A model generated the notes under the pieces. That model did not search any database. It saw nothing but the letters and a program-made list of their open reading frames with translations, and was not told the origin of the DNA. A DNA stretch of 56,529 nt, from contig JAGVLJ010000047.1 in NCBI GenBank assembly GCA_020049855.1, positions 1 to 56,529 on the forward strand, written 5' to 3'. Shown here piece after piece: positions 35,520-45,149 of the stretch (positions within the stretch are counted from its first letter, which is position 1; each line of letters begins with the position of its first letter). This stretch comes from Bacteroidia bacterium. GTDB taxonomy: Bacteria > Bacteroidota > Bacteroidia > UKL13-3. Made by a program: the position numbers and the translations under genes.

Positions 35520-36663
35520 TTGTATTTATTCCTTTCGTAAATTTGAAAAACCCGGTTAAAATTCCGAGGTTCATGAGGTAAAAATGGGCTACAAATTTCA
35601 GCAATTTCAGGTGTATTTTCACCTTTTCAAGTAAATAATTGAGTAGTGGAGTGATTAGTAGAACACATTGAACCATAAAAGCAATTTGGTAAATGGAATG
35701 ATGTGATAGCAAGTTGTAACTGCACACAAAAGCGGCCAAAATAAAAAAAGGTCCAAACCAGCGTATTACCTTATGCGACCAATAGGCGAATGACAGCGCA
35801 TTAAACTGATATACTACCGGTAAAAAATAAAAAAAATTCTGAAAATTCCCGGCTGCAATACGAGCCTTTCGTTTAAACTCCACTGATGATTCATTGGGAA
35901 TATCCATAAACACACTTGCCTCTTTGCTGTAAACGGCTTTTTTACCACTTTGCAATAGTGCCATCGTCATAAAAAAGTCATCTACCAAAAAGTTGGAAGG
36001 CACGGGCTGCACATCTGAAGTACGAATGGCGTAGCAGGCTCCGAATGCGCCCATGGAAACACCCCATAAAACACCCTCGCTGTATTTGATAGTTAGTTCT
36101 CCCTCGTAATAGGTTTTTTCCTGAAACGAAATGCCATCTACCCGGTGATTTCCTTTGGTAATATAAGCACCCACCACTGCCACCTCGTTTACGTAAAGTG
36201 CCTGAATCAGGTGTTTAAAACAAAAGGGATCAAAGATGGCCGACACATCGGTCATAATAGTAACCGAAGCGGATAACCCTGCATTCAATACTTCTTCATG
36301 TAAGCGGTTTATGGTTTCTATTTTCCCCTGGCGGTTATAGGTAAAAATATGCAGGTTTGGATAAACACTACTGAGTTGTTTCAAAAGTTCATTGGTGCCG
36401 TCAGCAGAGCCATCACTACCAACAAATGCATGAATTTTTTCGGGAGGATATGATGAGTCAAAAATACTTTTTATTTTTTTGTTAATCAGTCGTTCTCCGT
36501 TGTACACCGATAGTACAATAGCCAGATGTGGCAACCCGTCTTCTTTTACTTCAACCGTTTCAAGTTTTTTGTTCCGGGCTAACCAATTCATTAAAACAGG
36601 ATAAACGATATATGCGTGTACCATTAGTAAGAGTGATATCCAAAAAAGCATTGTCCACATCAT
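35494..36663 (-). CDS. Membrane-bound GT2 glycosyltransferase
   Basis: 389 residues. N-terminal membrane helix ([19 protein letters not shown]), then a GT-A catalytic domain with [36 protein letters not shown] (acidic DxS position of DxD), VGAYITKGN, and [19 protein letters not shown] (acceptor ED-like motif and [13 protein letters not shown] resembling the QxxRW region). C-terminal two to three membrane helices. Layout is like processive or lipid-linked sugar transferases. Overlaps the GT4 gene by four bases and ribBA by 26. Confidence 0.9.
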   Translation of the reverse strand: MMWTMLFWISLLLMVHAYIVYPVLMNWLARNKKLETVEVKEDGLPHLAIVLSVYNGERLINKKIKSIFDSSYPPEKIHAFVGSDGSADGTNELLKQLSSVYPNLHIFTYNRQGKIETINRLHEEVLNAGLSASVTIMTDVSAIFDPFCFKHLIQALYVNEVAVVGAYITKGNHRVDGISFQEKTYYEGELTIKYSEGVLWGVSMGAFGACYAIRTSDVQPVPSNFLVDDFFMTMALLQSGKKAVYSKEASVFMDIPNESSVEFKRKARIAAGNFQNFFYFLPVVYQFNALSFAYWSHKVIRWFGPFFILAAFVCSYNLLSHHSIYQIAFMVQCVLLITPLLNYLLEKVKIHLKLLKFVAHFYLMNLGILTGFFKFTKGINTNVWTPTQR

Positions 36664-37853
36664 GCCAGTTTCCGGTATAAATTTAACAGGTTAGCTGCTA
36701 ATTGTTCATTATCAAAATTGGTTCGAGCAAATGCGGCAGCTTTCTTTCCAATTTGTCTCACACGTTCGGGTTTCTCTAAACACAAGCGCATGCAATGTTC
36801 AAAATCCTCCTCGTTTCGGGCAATCAAAATATTTTCGCCATCGGTAGCACCAATGCCGGTTGCAGCCAGCGGAGTGGCAATGATGGTTTTTCCCATAGCC
36901 ATCCCTTCAATAATTTTAATGCGAATACCACTTCCTGAAAAAAGAGGAACTACCATGATCCCATGATGAGCCATATAATCATAGGCATCGTCAACTTCTC
37001 CATTTACAATTAAACGGGGAATATCGGCCTGATAAAAGGCCGGAGGCATATTGCGACCGGCTAAATAAAAACACACATGAGGGAAATGTTCATGCACATA
37101 AGGCCACACTTTTTTTAGCAACCATTGTATGCCCTCTACATTAGGCATCCAGTTCATTGAACCTATGTAAAAAAAATTATTTTTCTGTTTTATATTCAGG
37201 TATTTATTTACCAATGAAAAATCAAATCCTGAAGGATGCACTGTAATGGGAACGATACAGCCCAGGCGTTTCATTTCCTCTGCATCGGATGAGGAGATGG
37301 CAAGAATATGATCAAACGCATTCAGATGTTTTAGTTCGTAATCCTGCAACCTGCGAGTAAGTAAATTGAGGTACGCCCTTTTTAGAGGGTGAGTAGTATT
37401 ATCTGCAAGATTTTTCCAGATATGGTGCTCAATATTATGTGAACGAAGAACAACTTTAGCTGTTGAATACCTGCGAATAGTTTTGAGGTAAGGCACCATA
37501 AACAAACTGTCAATATGCACCACATCAAAGTGTTTTTCCAATAATACTTTTTCAAGCATTCGGTTTATGTTCCGTTTGTAAAACCTGACAATATTATATG
37601 ATTCATCGGTGAAAAGATTCATAAACGCATCGAAAGGCTTCACTGATAAATCGGCTTCAAACTGATAAATACACATATTTGGAAAACGATCCTGAATCAA
37701 TTTCGGGTCTGCATAATGTTTAAAGGTATTGAGCGAAAAAAAAGTTACCTCCACTCCTGCTTCATAGAGTCCTTTTAATGCATGGTAGGTAGCAAGTGTG
37801 CCGCCATCAACTGCCGGATAAGGAATTTTACTTGCCAGAAACAGTACCTTCAT
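36660..37853 (-). CDS. GT4-type glycosyltransferase
   Basis: 397 residues, GT-B fold. N-terminal Rossmann start MKVLFLASKIPYPAVDGGTLATYHALKGL; central FDVVHIDSLFMVPYL and LRSHNIEHHIW; C-terminal nucleotide-sugar domain with FFYIGSMNWMPNVEGIQWL and the acceptor/donor motif around GIRIKIIEGMAMGKTIIATPLAATGI (glutamate of the E-x7-E type). Cytoplasmic, likely extends an envelope glycan. Start ATG 37853 lies 26 bases inside the LptF/G gene; stop overlaps the GT2 start by four. Translational coupling likely across the whole operon. Confidence 0.92.
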   Translation of the reverse strand: MKVLFLASKIPYPAVDGGTLATYHALKGLYEAGVEVTFFSLNTFKHYADPKLIQDRFPNMCIYQFEADLSVKPFDAFMNLFTDESYNIVRFYKRNINRMLEKVLLEKHFDVVHIDSLFMVPYLKTIRRYSTAKVVLRSHNIEHHIWKNLADNTTHPLKRAYLNLLTRRLQDYELKHLNAFDHILAISSSDAEEMKRLGCIVPITVHPSGFDFSLVNKYLNIKQKNNFFYIGSMNWMPNVEGIQWLLKKVWPYVHEHFPHVCFYLAGRNMPPAFYQADIPRLIVNGEVDDAYDYMAHHGIMVVPLFSGSGIRIKIIEGMAMGKTIIATPLAATGIGATDGENILIARNEEDFEHCMRLCLEKPERVRQIGKKAAAFARTNFDNEQLAANLLNLYRKLA

Positions 37854-39285
37854 TTGATTTACGTTTTACAAAAAACTTCTTAATTCGGTTAAACAAATTA
37901 GTGTAAACATCAGTATTAAAAAGGTTTGAATCAATAGATGCTTTGTAAGTTAGAAATGCTCCCAGCGGTGAAAGGATAAAACTGGATAACCACATCCCAA
38001 AAAATGGGGTAAAAACCATTTGACGAGCAAACTTATCTCCTATCATGGAAATCACGTGATAAATCACAAACAAAATAACCGAAAAAACAACCGGCATGCC
38101 AAATCCGCCTTTGCGAATAATAGTTCCCAAAGGAGCCCCGATAAAGAATAAAACAAGGCACGCAAAGGATAAAGTGAATTTACGATGCCACTCTACCCAA
38201 TAACGGGTACGCAACTTCTCTAGGTTAAACTGAGCCTGCACCCCATAGTCGGTAATACTTTTTACGGTACGGGCCGAGTTAAGTGCATTGTTAAATAACA
38301 GTTGCTGATCTACTTTATCAAAATTAGCTAGAATGTTTTCTTTGTTCTCAAGCAAACCGGCATTGTGGTATTTGGTGTAGTTCGAATCCAAAGGCCGATA
38401 ATAAATCTCGGCATAGGAAGGAATTTTACCCAATACATCGGCTTCTGCTTTTACCACCGAATCGGCTGCTTTGTTAAGTTCAACCACATTGAGCATATGA
38501 TAACTGTCCTTAAATAAATCTTCATTAGTACGGCTAAAGCTGAAAGAACTTAAATCAAACGTAAGGTGTTCCTCCGAAAACTTCACGATATTGTGTGGGA
38601 AATTCCTTTTCACATTATCCCGTTGCGGCATATCCTCGTATCGCTTTCCGTTATACAAATCCAAAAAAAGATACCGTTTGTCGTCCGACATCTTCATGGT
38701 TCCGTTATCGGCCACTAACACACTTCGCCCGGATGAAGCATCAGTTACATTATCATAAATGATAATATCGCGAATGGTTTCATTATCATTCTCTTTTTTC
38801 CCTATACGAATGCTGTATCCTTCAATTTCATTATTAAACACCCCTTCCTGAATAAGCAAAGAAGGTTTTTGATTTTTCACATCATACAGCAGCGACTTAC
38901 TTTTTAAATTTGCCTTGGGAATAAGAATATTGGAAATGAAAAAAGCACTGATACTGATAAAAACCATCAGAATCATCATGGGGGCAAACACCCTTCTGAT
39001 GGGGATACCAGCCGCTTTTATGGCAACCATTTCGTAGTGTTCTCCCAGATTTCCGAATGTCATAATAGATGAGAGTAAAATAGCCAGCGGCAAAGCCATT
39101 GGAATTAAACTGGCCGAAGAATAAAACAGCAGTTCACCAATAACAAAACTATCTAACCCTTTACCTATAAGTAAATCAATATAATTCCACAGGAATTGCA
39201 TAAGAAGTACAAACAGTGCAACAAAAAAAGTGGCAAAAAAAGGCCCTATAAACGACTTAAGAACAAGGATATGTAATTTTTTCAA
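37828..39285 (-). CDS. LptF/LptG family LPS-export permease
   Basis: 485 residues. Typical YjgP/YjgQ layout: membrane helices at the N-terminus (FIGPFFATFFVALFVLLMQFLW; LIPMALPLAILLSSIMTFGNLGE), a long periplasmic beta-jellyroll (about 130-360), then three C-terminal helices (LSFACLVLFFIGAPLGTIIRKGGFGMPVVFSVILF). It forms the membrane part of the Lpt machine that lifts LPS to the outer membrane. Start codon is TTG (39285): no ATG precedes in frame, and a perfect -7 box is 19 bases upstream. First gene of the LptF-GT4-GT2-ribBA operon. Confidence 0.93.
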   Translation of the reverse strand: MKKLHILVLKSFIGPFFATFFVALFVLLMQFLWNYIDLLIGKGLDSFVIGELLFYSSASLIPMALPLAILLSSIMTFGNLGEHYEMVAIKAAGIPIRRVFAPMMILMVFISISAFFISNILIPKANLKSKSLLYDVKNQKPSLLIQEGVFNNEIEGYSIRIGKKENDNETIRDIIIYDNVTDASSGRSVLVADNGTMKMSDDKRYLFLDLYNGKRYEDMPQRDNVKRNFPHNIVKFSEEHLTFDLSSFSFSRTNEDLFKDSYHMLNVVELNKAADSVVKAEADVLGKIPSYAEIYYRPLDSNYTKYHNAGLLENKENILANFDKVDQQLLFNNALNSARTVKSITDYGVQAQFNLEKLRTRYWVEWHRKFTLSFACLVLFFIGAPLGTIIRKGGFGMPVVFSVILFVIYHVISMIGDKFARQMVFTPFFGMWLSSFILSPLGAFLTYKASIDSNLFNTDVYTNLFNRIKKFFVKRKSNEGTVSGK

Positions 39286-39304
39286 CTCGTAAATGGATAT
39301 GGCT

Positions 39305-39312
39305 CAAATATA
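39305..39312 (-). promoter_or_regulatory. -7 box of the LptF operon
   Basis: Minus strand TATATTTG, perfect consensus, 19 bases before the TTG start at 39285; no -33 TTG at the right distance. Confidence 0.45.
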
Positions 39313-39380
39313 CAGGATTTATGCCGCTTTCGCGGAAAGTGTTTTATCGGTTGGCTTTGCATTAATTTGCCAAAATAATT

Positions 39381-39944
39381 ATGCATATCAATTTTAACGA
39401 ATTCGAACTGATTTCAAACAAAAGCATTATTGAGCAAAAGCAAGCAGCTATAGCCAATATGACTAATCGGTTTCATCAACTTGCTGTTATTTTAAAAGAA
39501 GAATTTCAAAAAGAAAATCTATGGAGCGAACCCCTTTTTGGCGGCAAGCATCCTAAAGTAACTAAAGGTGAAAATTTTCATGGATTCCCCTTCGTGGTAC
39601 TCGATACTCCACAACTTGGTGGCGGTGAAATAAAAGTTGCATTACGCACCTTATTTTGGTGGGGGCATCACTTTAGTTTTCAATTTATAGCAATAAACAA
39701 AAATATATCTATTGATAATAATTACTTGGCAAAGTTAGGCAAGTTTAATACACAAATTTATACTGGGAAAGATATATGGGAACAAAACCTACTTTCACCC
39801 TTTTTTAAACCAGTTGAGGCACACACTTCCTTACAAAATTTTTTAAAATTGGGAGCTATTTTACCCTTATCAGAGTATAAAAAAGTAGAGGAAAAAGCTG
39901 TTGCTTTTTATTCGTGCTGCCTCCGGATGTATCAGGCAAAATGA
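39381..39944 (+). CDS. Hypothetical cytoplasmic protein
   Basis: Not recognised. 187 residues, no signal peptide or membrane helix. N-terminal half contains an amphipathic helix (KSIIEQKQAAIANMTNRFH) and the Gly-rich GFPFVVLDTPQLGGGEIKV; a Trp/His-rich WWGHHFSFQF strand follows. The even composition and codon pattern argue that it is real. A box-like TTAATTTG lies 11 bases before the ATG. Its 3' end overlaps the convergent GT-C gene by 13 bases. Confidence 0.65.
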   Translation: MHINFNEFELISNKSIIEQKQAAIANMTNRFHQLAVILKEEFQKENLWSEPLFGGKHPKVTKGENFHGFPFVVLDTPQLGGGEIKVALRTLFWWGHHFSFQFIAINKNISIDNNYLAKLGKFNTQIYTGKDIWEQNLLSPFFKPVEAHTSLQNFLKLGAILPLSEYKKVEEKAVAFYSCCLRMYQAK

Positions 39945-41275
39945 TGAAATAATACTTCAAAAAAGGCACTAAAAAAAATACTGAATCCAAGTGCTATCCC
40001 AATGTTAAAATTATTTTTAGTAAGGTAATGGGCCGTGGCAATAGCCGCAAAAGGAAATAAAAAAACAAATACCCGCTCGGTTTCACCAAAAATATTTCCT
40101 GTTACAAAGGCGATAAGAAGGGTTAACATCAAACTTTTCCACCATTTGCAAAATGTATATCCTGAAAAAACAAAAAGAGGCAAACAGGAAAGTATAATTG
40201 CTAAAAAAGCCTGAGTAATCCTAAATAAAAATCGGGGAAATGTATCAAACACATTAAACGTATTAATAGCTTTGTTACGATGCATGGAGCCAATAAAACA
40301 CTCGTACATATTAAATCCGGTAATCAGATAAAGGCCCGTAAAAAGCAACAATACCATAACTAAGGCTAATGCTAGTTGCGTTAAAAATAAATGCCAATTC
40401 ACGTTTTTCCTGAAGAAACAAAAAAATATTGCGGCAAACAAAACCCAAAGCGAGGCTGCAAAGCTAAAAAGCAGGAACACAAAACTACCAAGTGAAAAAA
40501 GAGCGGTAAATAAAAAAGAGCTTTGCTTAGTGAGGCGGTGCAAACTGTAAAAGCAACATACAGCACAACAAGTAGCCAGTGCCACCGGGTCGATGGTGGG
40601 ATAAATTAAAAAACCTGGCACCAGTGCAATAAAAAACGATGCAGCTATTGCTGTTTTCCGGTTGTACATTTCGTGGGTCAGTTTCCAAGTTATAAATATG
40701 GTAAGCACACCTGCCAAATACGTTACCACTCTGAATATTTTTATTCCGAATACCATTAACAGAAGCAAATAACCGGGAGGATAATGTTGGCCGTGAACAT
40801 CCAGTTTGGGTTGATTTATCAGATAATGTTGCCAAATATCGGCAGGTGAAGAGAAATAAATCAAATCATTGGCAAAGGTGAGGTAATGGGCGTAAGCACC
40901 AAATATTCTGTCAGGATGATCGGAAGCCGCAAATAAAATAGAGAACCCAAGCCAAAGTATAGACGGGATAACAACCGCCCAACGCCAAGTTGAAATACGT
41001 TTGTAATAAAATACCAGTAAAGCGGCTACCGCAAGAGCACATAAGCAAATCCAACCATTCATAGCTTTCCAGGGCATACGCCATATATAAAACGGAGCCC
41101 ATGAATCGTACATGGTAGGGCGAAATGAATCACCGCGATAGGCATCAACTGCTAATTGCAAATGGAACAACTGATGCCACAGGAACGAAAAGGTAAAAAA
41201 TACAGCCATTGCAAAAATGGCTTTGAAAATGATTTTAGAAGATGATGAAGTTAATCTGGAAATTGATAAAAGCAT
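39932..41275 (-). CDS. Polytopic GT-C-like glycosyltransferase
   Basis: 447 residues with about ten to twelve membrane helices. Features consistent with GT-C (mannosyltransferase/PMT-like) enzymes: a large loop early on, HGQHYPPGYLLLLMVFG after the second lumenal segment, and alternating aromatic helices. No DD/DE motif is obvious in the first loop, so the family call is tentative. It would use a lipid-linked sugar in the periplasm. Fifteen bases downstream of the START-like gene and probably cotranscribed. Confidence 0.65.
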   Translation of the reverse strand: MLLSISRLTSSSSKIIFKAIFAMAVFFTFSFLWHQLFHLQLAVDAYRGDSFRPTMYDSWAPFYIWRMPWKAMNGWICLCALAVAALLVFYYKRISTWRWAVVIPSILWLGFSILFAASDHPDRIFGAYAHYLTFANDLIYFSSPADIWQHYLINQPKLDVHGQHYPPGYLLLLMVFGIKIFRVVTYLAGVLTIFITWKLTHEMYNRKTAIAASFFIALVPGFLIYPTIDPVALATCCAVCCFYSLHRLTKQSSFLFTALFSLGSFVFLLFSFAASLWVLFAAIFFCFFRKNVNWHLFLTQLALALVMVLLLFTGLYLITGFNMYECFIGSMHRNKAINTFNVFDTFPRFLFRITQAFLAIILSCLPLFVFSGYTFCKWWKSLMLTLLIAFVTGNIFGETERVFVFLFPFAAIATAHYLTKNNFNIGIALGFSIFFSAFFEVLFHHFA

Positions 41276-41290
41276 ACAGGAACCATAAAA

Positions 41291-41668
41291 TCAGGCACCC
41301 AAGCAACCCTTTAAATCATGAATTTGGCTTTCCCAAAGAGCCGAAGCTTCTTTTTCTTCGTTTTCATTCACAAAATCGATAATTACCAAAGCTACATCTT
41401 CAGTTAATTCGTCTTGTGTAATCTCAAATTCAAGAAACTCTTCATTCTCTGAATCTATCCAGTGAAAACGGATTAATTTGTTAGGTGTGCGCTTTAACAA
41501 TTTAGCACGCACCTCGTCTCCGTCCCATTTAAATTTATAAATGTCATTGTACACATCAACATCATTACAAAACCATTGTGATAATCCGGATGGAGTACTA
41601 ATATAATTAAATATGAGAGTCGGAGAAGCCTTTATGGTAAACTCCAATCTTATTTTTTTCTTAGCCAT
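41291..41668 (-). CDS. START-like (SRPBCC/AHSA1-type) protein
   Basis: 125 residues. MAKKKIRLEFTIKASPTLIFNYISTPSGLSQWFCNDV is the classic opening of small SRPBCC proteins (ligand-binding helix-grip fold), with the LIRFHWID and LEFEITQDELTEDVALVIIDF strands after it and a C-terminal helix. Ligand unknown; cytoplasmic. Unusually for this window an AGGAG lies four bases before the ATG. Well formed promoter upstream. Start ATG 41668. Confidence 0.87.
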   Translation of the reverse strand: MAKKKIRLEFTIKASPTLIFNYISTPSGLSQWFCNDVDVYNDIYKFKWDGDEVRAKLLKRTPNKLIRFHWIDSENEEFLEFEITQDELTEDVALVIIDFVNENEEKEASALWESQIHDLKGCLGA

Positions 41669-41711
41669 GCTCCTGTTTCAATTTAATGCTGTTTTGTGTT
41701 AAGCAGCCTGA

Positions 41712-41741
41712 CAAAAATAGCCTAAACAAGAGTATTTCAAA
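41712..41741 (-). promoter_or_regulatory. Promoter of the START-like gene
   Basis: Minus strand TTTG (41741-41738), 18-base spacer, TATTTTTG (41719-41712). Both elements match. Unlike others here it has a leader of about 40 bases with an AGGAG Shine-Dalgarno. Confidence 0.55.
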
Positions 41742-41760
41742 GTTTTTATCCTTTTTTTTA

Positions 41761-43980
41761 TCAGTCTTCGGTATGTACTTTAGCCACTCCACTCTGATTT
41801 ACATATTTAACGCTTGGTTTCCCCTTATACCTTACCTCAGAGGTGCCGCTGGCATCAGCCGTTAAACTACTTAAGGCATTCACTTCTGCCGAGGCCGCCC
41901 CCGAACAGTCAACCGTTACGTTTTTACTTTCTAAATCAAAAGCCTGCAACTCGGCCGTTCCTGATACATCCGCAGTAAGTTCTTTACAAACTCCATCTAT
42001 ACGCAGAGTAGATGCTCCTCTTAAATCCACCATCAAATTGGTTGCTTTTATTGAAGTGGCCTTAACGTTGCACATTCCCGAAATATCCACCCCAAACTTT
42101 TTTGAATTAATTCCGCTTAAATAAATTTCATTCAATCCGCTTGCTCTCAATTTTTCCAGCTCGGGCATTTGAATCATTACCTGTATTTTTCTTCCTTTTA
42201 ACCCGATTATATTCAATAGCTCTTTCTCCATTTCCACTTGAAGAGTATTTCCGTTTCGTTTTATTAAAACATCGTTCAAGTCATCTTTCATAGCCGAATA
42301 CACGGTTACTTTACACTCATTACTCTGGCTAATAACCACTTCAAACCTTCCATTTATATCTACCTGCGTAAAAAGTTCAAATGGAATTTTTTTTTGGAAA
42401 GTACCTGCCATTTGTTTTTCGTCTGAACCATAATCCTCACAATTAACACATGTAAATCCATTACCCGTCATGCTCCAGGTGGTATTGGAAATCACTTCTC
42501 CGTTGTTAATGGTTAAATGGGCAGCTCCATTCATAAAAATTACGGTTTTCCCCACAGGTACTTTTAGCTTATATGATACCCGCTGGTTACGCCATATATT
42601 GTTTTTTGATAATTTAAATCCCGACTCAAAAAGCAAGGTTGAATCATTTTGTTCTATAATAGGATTAGCCTGATTTGCCGCAAGGTTTGCCTCCCTTATT
42701 GACCTGCCTCTTGCATTTACTGTCCGCACAAGTTGAAATATGGGTTTATCGGATTGCTCAATGGTTAAATCAACATCTTCCATTAAAAATGTATCGTCAT
42801 CAAATAAAATGAGATGAGCATTATTGAATGCAATGCGATCTTCTTTACCAGATGAAGAAGATAATTCGCGTACATCCACATAAAGAGTATCTGCACCGAC
42901 AGCAAGTAAAGGAATGCTTGTTTTGATTTTGGCTTCAACCGAAAACTCCTTTACCAGATAGGCGACACTCATTAAAACGAGAATAATTCCGGCTCCAAAA
43001 AAAGAAGCCGCTACTCTGTTAAAATATTTGTTTTTGAATTTCAAGTTGAACAGTAATTTAATGCCGGTATATACTAGAAAAACTATTGGTACAATACTAA
43101 ACAACAATAAACCACTTATACCTATGTACAACATGTCAGTGCCAGCAAAAAGAATTTGAAGAAACATGAGGGGAGAGAACGATACAGGCCAGCTTAATCC
43201 CAATAATAAGCCCATAAGTGCAACAAACATAAGTATACTAACCACAGCGAGACAAAAACCTACAAAACGGGTAATTGCAATGGCAAACATGGCTACAACT
43301 TTTATTACTATTTCAATAAGATGCCTGAAACCATCTTTAGCCTTTGGTTTTGAATTTTTAGCAAACGCATTGAGCTTTTCTTCTACACTTTTAAGTTCGT
43401 CTTTAATTTTTTTTTCAATATTGGTGATATCAACTGGCTTTCCACGCATCTGCAATTTCTCTGCAGTAGTTGAAGCCTTGGGAATTACAATCCATAAAAT
43501 GAGGTATAGTAAAAAACCCGTACCCAAAGCAAAAATGGCAAATGCAAACGCAAGTCGAATCCAAACGGGATCTATATCAAAATAAGCTCCCACACCAGAA
43601 CAAACACCTCCTACCAAACGGTTATCTTCGTCTCTGTAAAGCCGTTTTTCGGAATTACCATAATTCATTCTAGGCTCTTCCGTTTGGGATTGTTCCTTCT
43701 TTTGTTGAGGTTCCTCGTCTGTGGCCATTTGTAATGGATCGCCCATTATGGCAACTACTTCTTTTATATCCGTGTCACTCACTACTTGCTTATATGTACT
43801 CAACCTGCTTTGCAGCAACTCCGCAATACGGGCTTCTATATCGGTAATAATTTCATGTCCGCCTTCAACCTTGCTGAAATGATTGTGCAAACGATCAAGG
43901 TATTGTTTTAATCCATCAAAAGCATGTTCATCAATACTAAACACCAGTCCGTTGATATTAATTTGAATTATTTTATTCAT
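41761..43980 (-). CDS. PspC domain and GIN domain (DUF2807) membrane protein
   Basis: 739 residues from ATG 43980; the frame is open 14 codons further but that extension runs over the PadR gene. N-terminal cytoplasmic helix region (INGLVFSIDEHAFDGLKQYL, residues 1-90), PspC domain near 100-165 (LYRDEDNRLVGGVCSGVGAYFDIDPVWIRL, with a membrane helix), more helices to about 345, and a C-terminal GIN/DUF2807 beta-solenoid-type domain in the periplasm (ASGLNEIYLSGINSKKFGVDISGMC, with repeated Asn/Ser/Thr turns). PspC proteins relate to envelope stress; GIN domains recur in surface proteins of this phylum. It overlaps padR by eight bases, so it is under PadR-linked control. Confidence 0.9.
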   Translation of the reverse strand: MNKIIQININGLVFSIDEHAFDGLKQYLDRLHNHFSKVEGGHEIITDIEARIAELLQSRLSTYKQVVSDTDIKEVVAIMGDPLQMATDEEPQQKKEQSQTEEPRMNYGNSEKRLYRDEDNRLVGGVCSGVGAYFDIDPVWIRLAFAFAIFALGTGFLLYLILWIVIPKASTTAEKLQMRGKPVDITNIEKKIKDELKSVEEKLNAFAKNSKPKAKDGFRHLIEIVIKVVAMFAIAITRFVGFCLAVVSILMFVALMGLLLGLSWPVSFSPLMFLQILFAGTDMLYIGISGLLLFSIVPIVFLVYTGIKLLFNLKFKNKYFNRVAASFFGAGIILVLMSVAYLVKEFSVEAKIKTSIPLLAVGADTLYVDVRELSSSSGKEDRIAFNNAHLILFDDDTFLMEDVDLTIEQSDKPIFQLVRTVNARGRSIREANLAANQANPIIEQNDSTLLFESGFKLSKNNIWRNQRVSYKLKVPVGKTVIFMNGAAHLTINNGEVISNTTWSMTGNGFTCVNCEDYGSDEKQMAGTFQKKIPFELFTQVDINGRFEVVISQSNECKVTVYSAMKDDLNDVLIKRNGNTLQVEMEKELLNIIGLKGRKIQVMIQMPELEKLRASGLNEIYLSGINSKKFGVDISGMCNVKATSIKATNLMVDLRGASTLRIDGVCKELTADVSGTAELQAFDLESKNVTVDCSGAASAEVNALSSLTADASGTSEVRYKGKPSVKYVNQSGVAKVHTED

Positions 43981-44320
43981 AAGTTTTATTAGTTGTATGA
44001 GTGGTTGATTGATGAACGGCATATACCAGTTCTTCCCAAGTGGTTTGCAACTCTTTTAAACATTGCTCGCCCACCTCGGTAAGTCTGAAGTATTTTCGAG
44101 GCGGACCTGATTTGGATTCTACCCATTGGTAACTTAGCAGACCATCATTTTTTAGTCTGGTAAGCAATGGGTACATAGTGCCTTCCACTACGATCAGTTT
44201 GGCATTTTTTAATTGCTCAATTATATCTGAAGCATACATTTCTCTCTTTGATACAATGGATAGAATGCAGTACTCCAATATCCCCTTTCGCATCTGTGCT
44301 TTCGAATTATCTAAATTCAT
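43973..44320 (-). CDS. PadR-family transcriptional regulator
   Basis: 115 residues from ATG 44320. Winged helix: MRKGILEYCILSIV, MYASDIIEQLKNAKLIVVEGTMYPLLTRLKNDGLLSYQW, then the wing GPPRKYFRLTEVG. Short C-terminal helix, PadR subfamily 2. Expected to repress its own promoter and the downstream PspC-GIN gene in response to envelope signals (inference). The open frame extends upstream to 44395, but the -7 box sits four bases before the ATG at 44320. A perfect 8-base inverted repeat at 44348-44372 covers the -33 zone and is a likely operator. Confidence 0.9.
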   Translation of the reverse strand: MNLDNSKAQMRKGILEYCILSIVSKREMYASDIIEQLKNAKLIVVEGTMYPLLTRLKNDGLLSYQWVESKSGPPRKYFRLTEVGEQCLKELQTTWEELVYAVHQSTTHTTNKTYE

Positions 44321-44324
44321 ATCA

Positions 44325-44332
44325 CAAAGGTT
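44325..44332 (-). promoter_or_regulatory. -7 box of the padR operon, four bases from ATG
   Basis: Minus strand AACCTTTG then TGAT then ATG. One mismatch to TAnnTTTG (first base). Confidence 0.4.
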
Positions 44333-44347
44333 TAAAAAATAAAGTAC

Positions 44348-44372
44348 TATGCAATACATAATACATTGCATA
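44348..44372. promoter_or_regulatory. Candidate PadR operator (inverted repeat)
   Basis: TATGCAAT (44348-44355) and ATTGCATA (44365-44372) are perfect reverse complements with 9 bases between; inner ACATAATAC adds an ATGT/ACAT-like core of the kind PadR proteins bind. It lies upstream of the padR -7 box, over the -33 zone, and 110 bases from the divergent PAP2 gene. Confidence 0.55.
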
Positions 44373-44481
44373 AAAATAATATTATTGATTATCACATTAT
44401 TAAATTTATACGCAACCTTAAATAAACAAAGCCATACGTAATACCGATAAAAATTAAAATAGAATTGTAGTGAACATCCTT

Positions 44482-44489
44482 CATTTTTG
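44482..44489 (+). promoter_or_regulatory. -7 box of the PAP2 gene, four bases from ATG
   Basis: CATTTTTG then TGGC then ATG (44494). One mismatch to TAnnTTTG at the first base. Confidence 0.35.
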
Positions 44490-44493
44490 TGGC

Positions 44494-45147
44494 ATGCAGC
44501 AACTCATTCGCAGAAACTGGCTTTTCTATACACTTTATGCACTTCTTCTTTTTTGGGCATTTGTTTGCCAGCTTAAGTACAGCAAAACTGAACTCTTCGA
44601 ATTCTTTAATGCAAACAGATCTTTAATGGCAAATACTTTTTACTACTACCTCACCGCATTGGGTGACGGTTGGTCTTTTATAATGCTTATTCTGCTCTTT
44701 GCATTCATAAAATACCGATATGCTTTAGCAGGGGCAGCAACGTATGCGCTGTCCTCATTAATTGCTCAGGGATTAAAACGTTTGATATTTGCCGGAGAGC
44801 CAAGACCACTGGAGTATTTTAAAAATACTTCAGTAAAAGTATACACAGCTCCCGAAAATGAACTTTTGTTATTCAATAGTTTTCCATCGGGACATGCTAC
44901 TACGGTATTTGCCATTGCCTGCCTGTTAAGTTTACTGGTAACGAATAAAAAAACGGCTGTCCTTTTTTTGATTATTGCCGTATTAACCGGCTTCAGCCGC
45001 ATTTATCTGGGTCAACATTTTTTGGCTGATATTACTACTGGTAGCTTTATAGGGGTAATTTCGGCAACTTTTTGCTACTATTGGATAATGCCACTAAAAT
45101 CAACCCTGTTAGAAAAAAGCTTAAATCCTAACTCCGGAAACAGGTAG
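44494..45147 (+). CDS. PAP2-superfamily membrane phosphatase
   Basis: 217 residues, about six helices. Motifs: KRLIFAGEPRP (C1), PSGHATT (C2), SRIYLGQHFLADI (C3), all three complete, so probably active on lipid phosphates such as undecaprenyl pyrophosphate or lipid A. A GTG at 44470 is in frame, but ATG 44494 is preferred because of the -7 box four bases before it and because 44470 would put the box within the gene. Convergent with the ArnT-like gene, two bases apart. Confidence 0.9.
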   Translation: MQQLIRRNWLFYTLYALLLFWAFVCQLKYSKTELFEFFNANRSLMANTFYYYLTALGDGWSFIMLILLFAFIKYRYALAGAATYALSSLIAQGLKRLIFAGEPRPLEYFKNTSVKVYTAPENELLLFNSFPSGHATTVFAIACLLSLLVTNKKTAVLFLIIAVLTGFSRIYLGQHFLADITTGSFIGVISATFCYYWIMPLKSTLLEKSLNPNSGNR

Positions 45148-45149
45148 TA

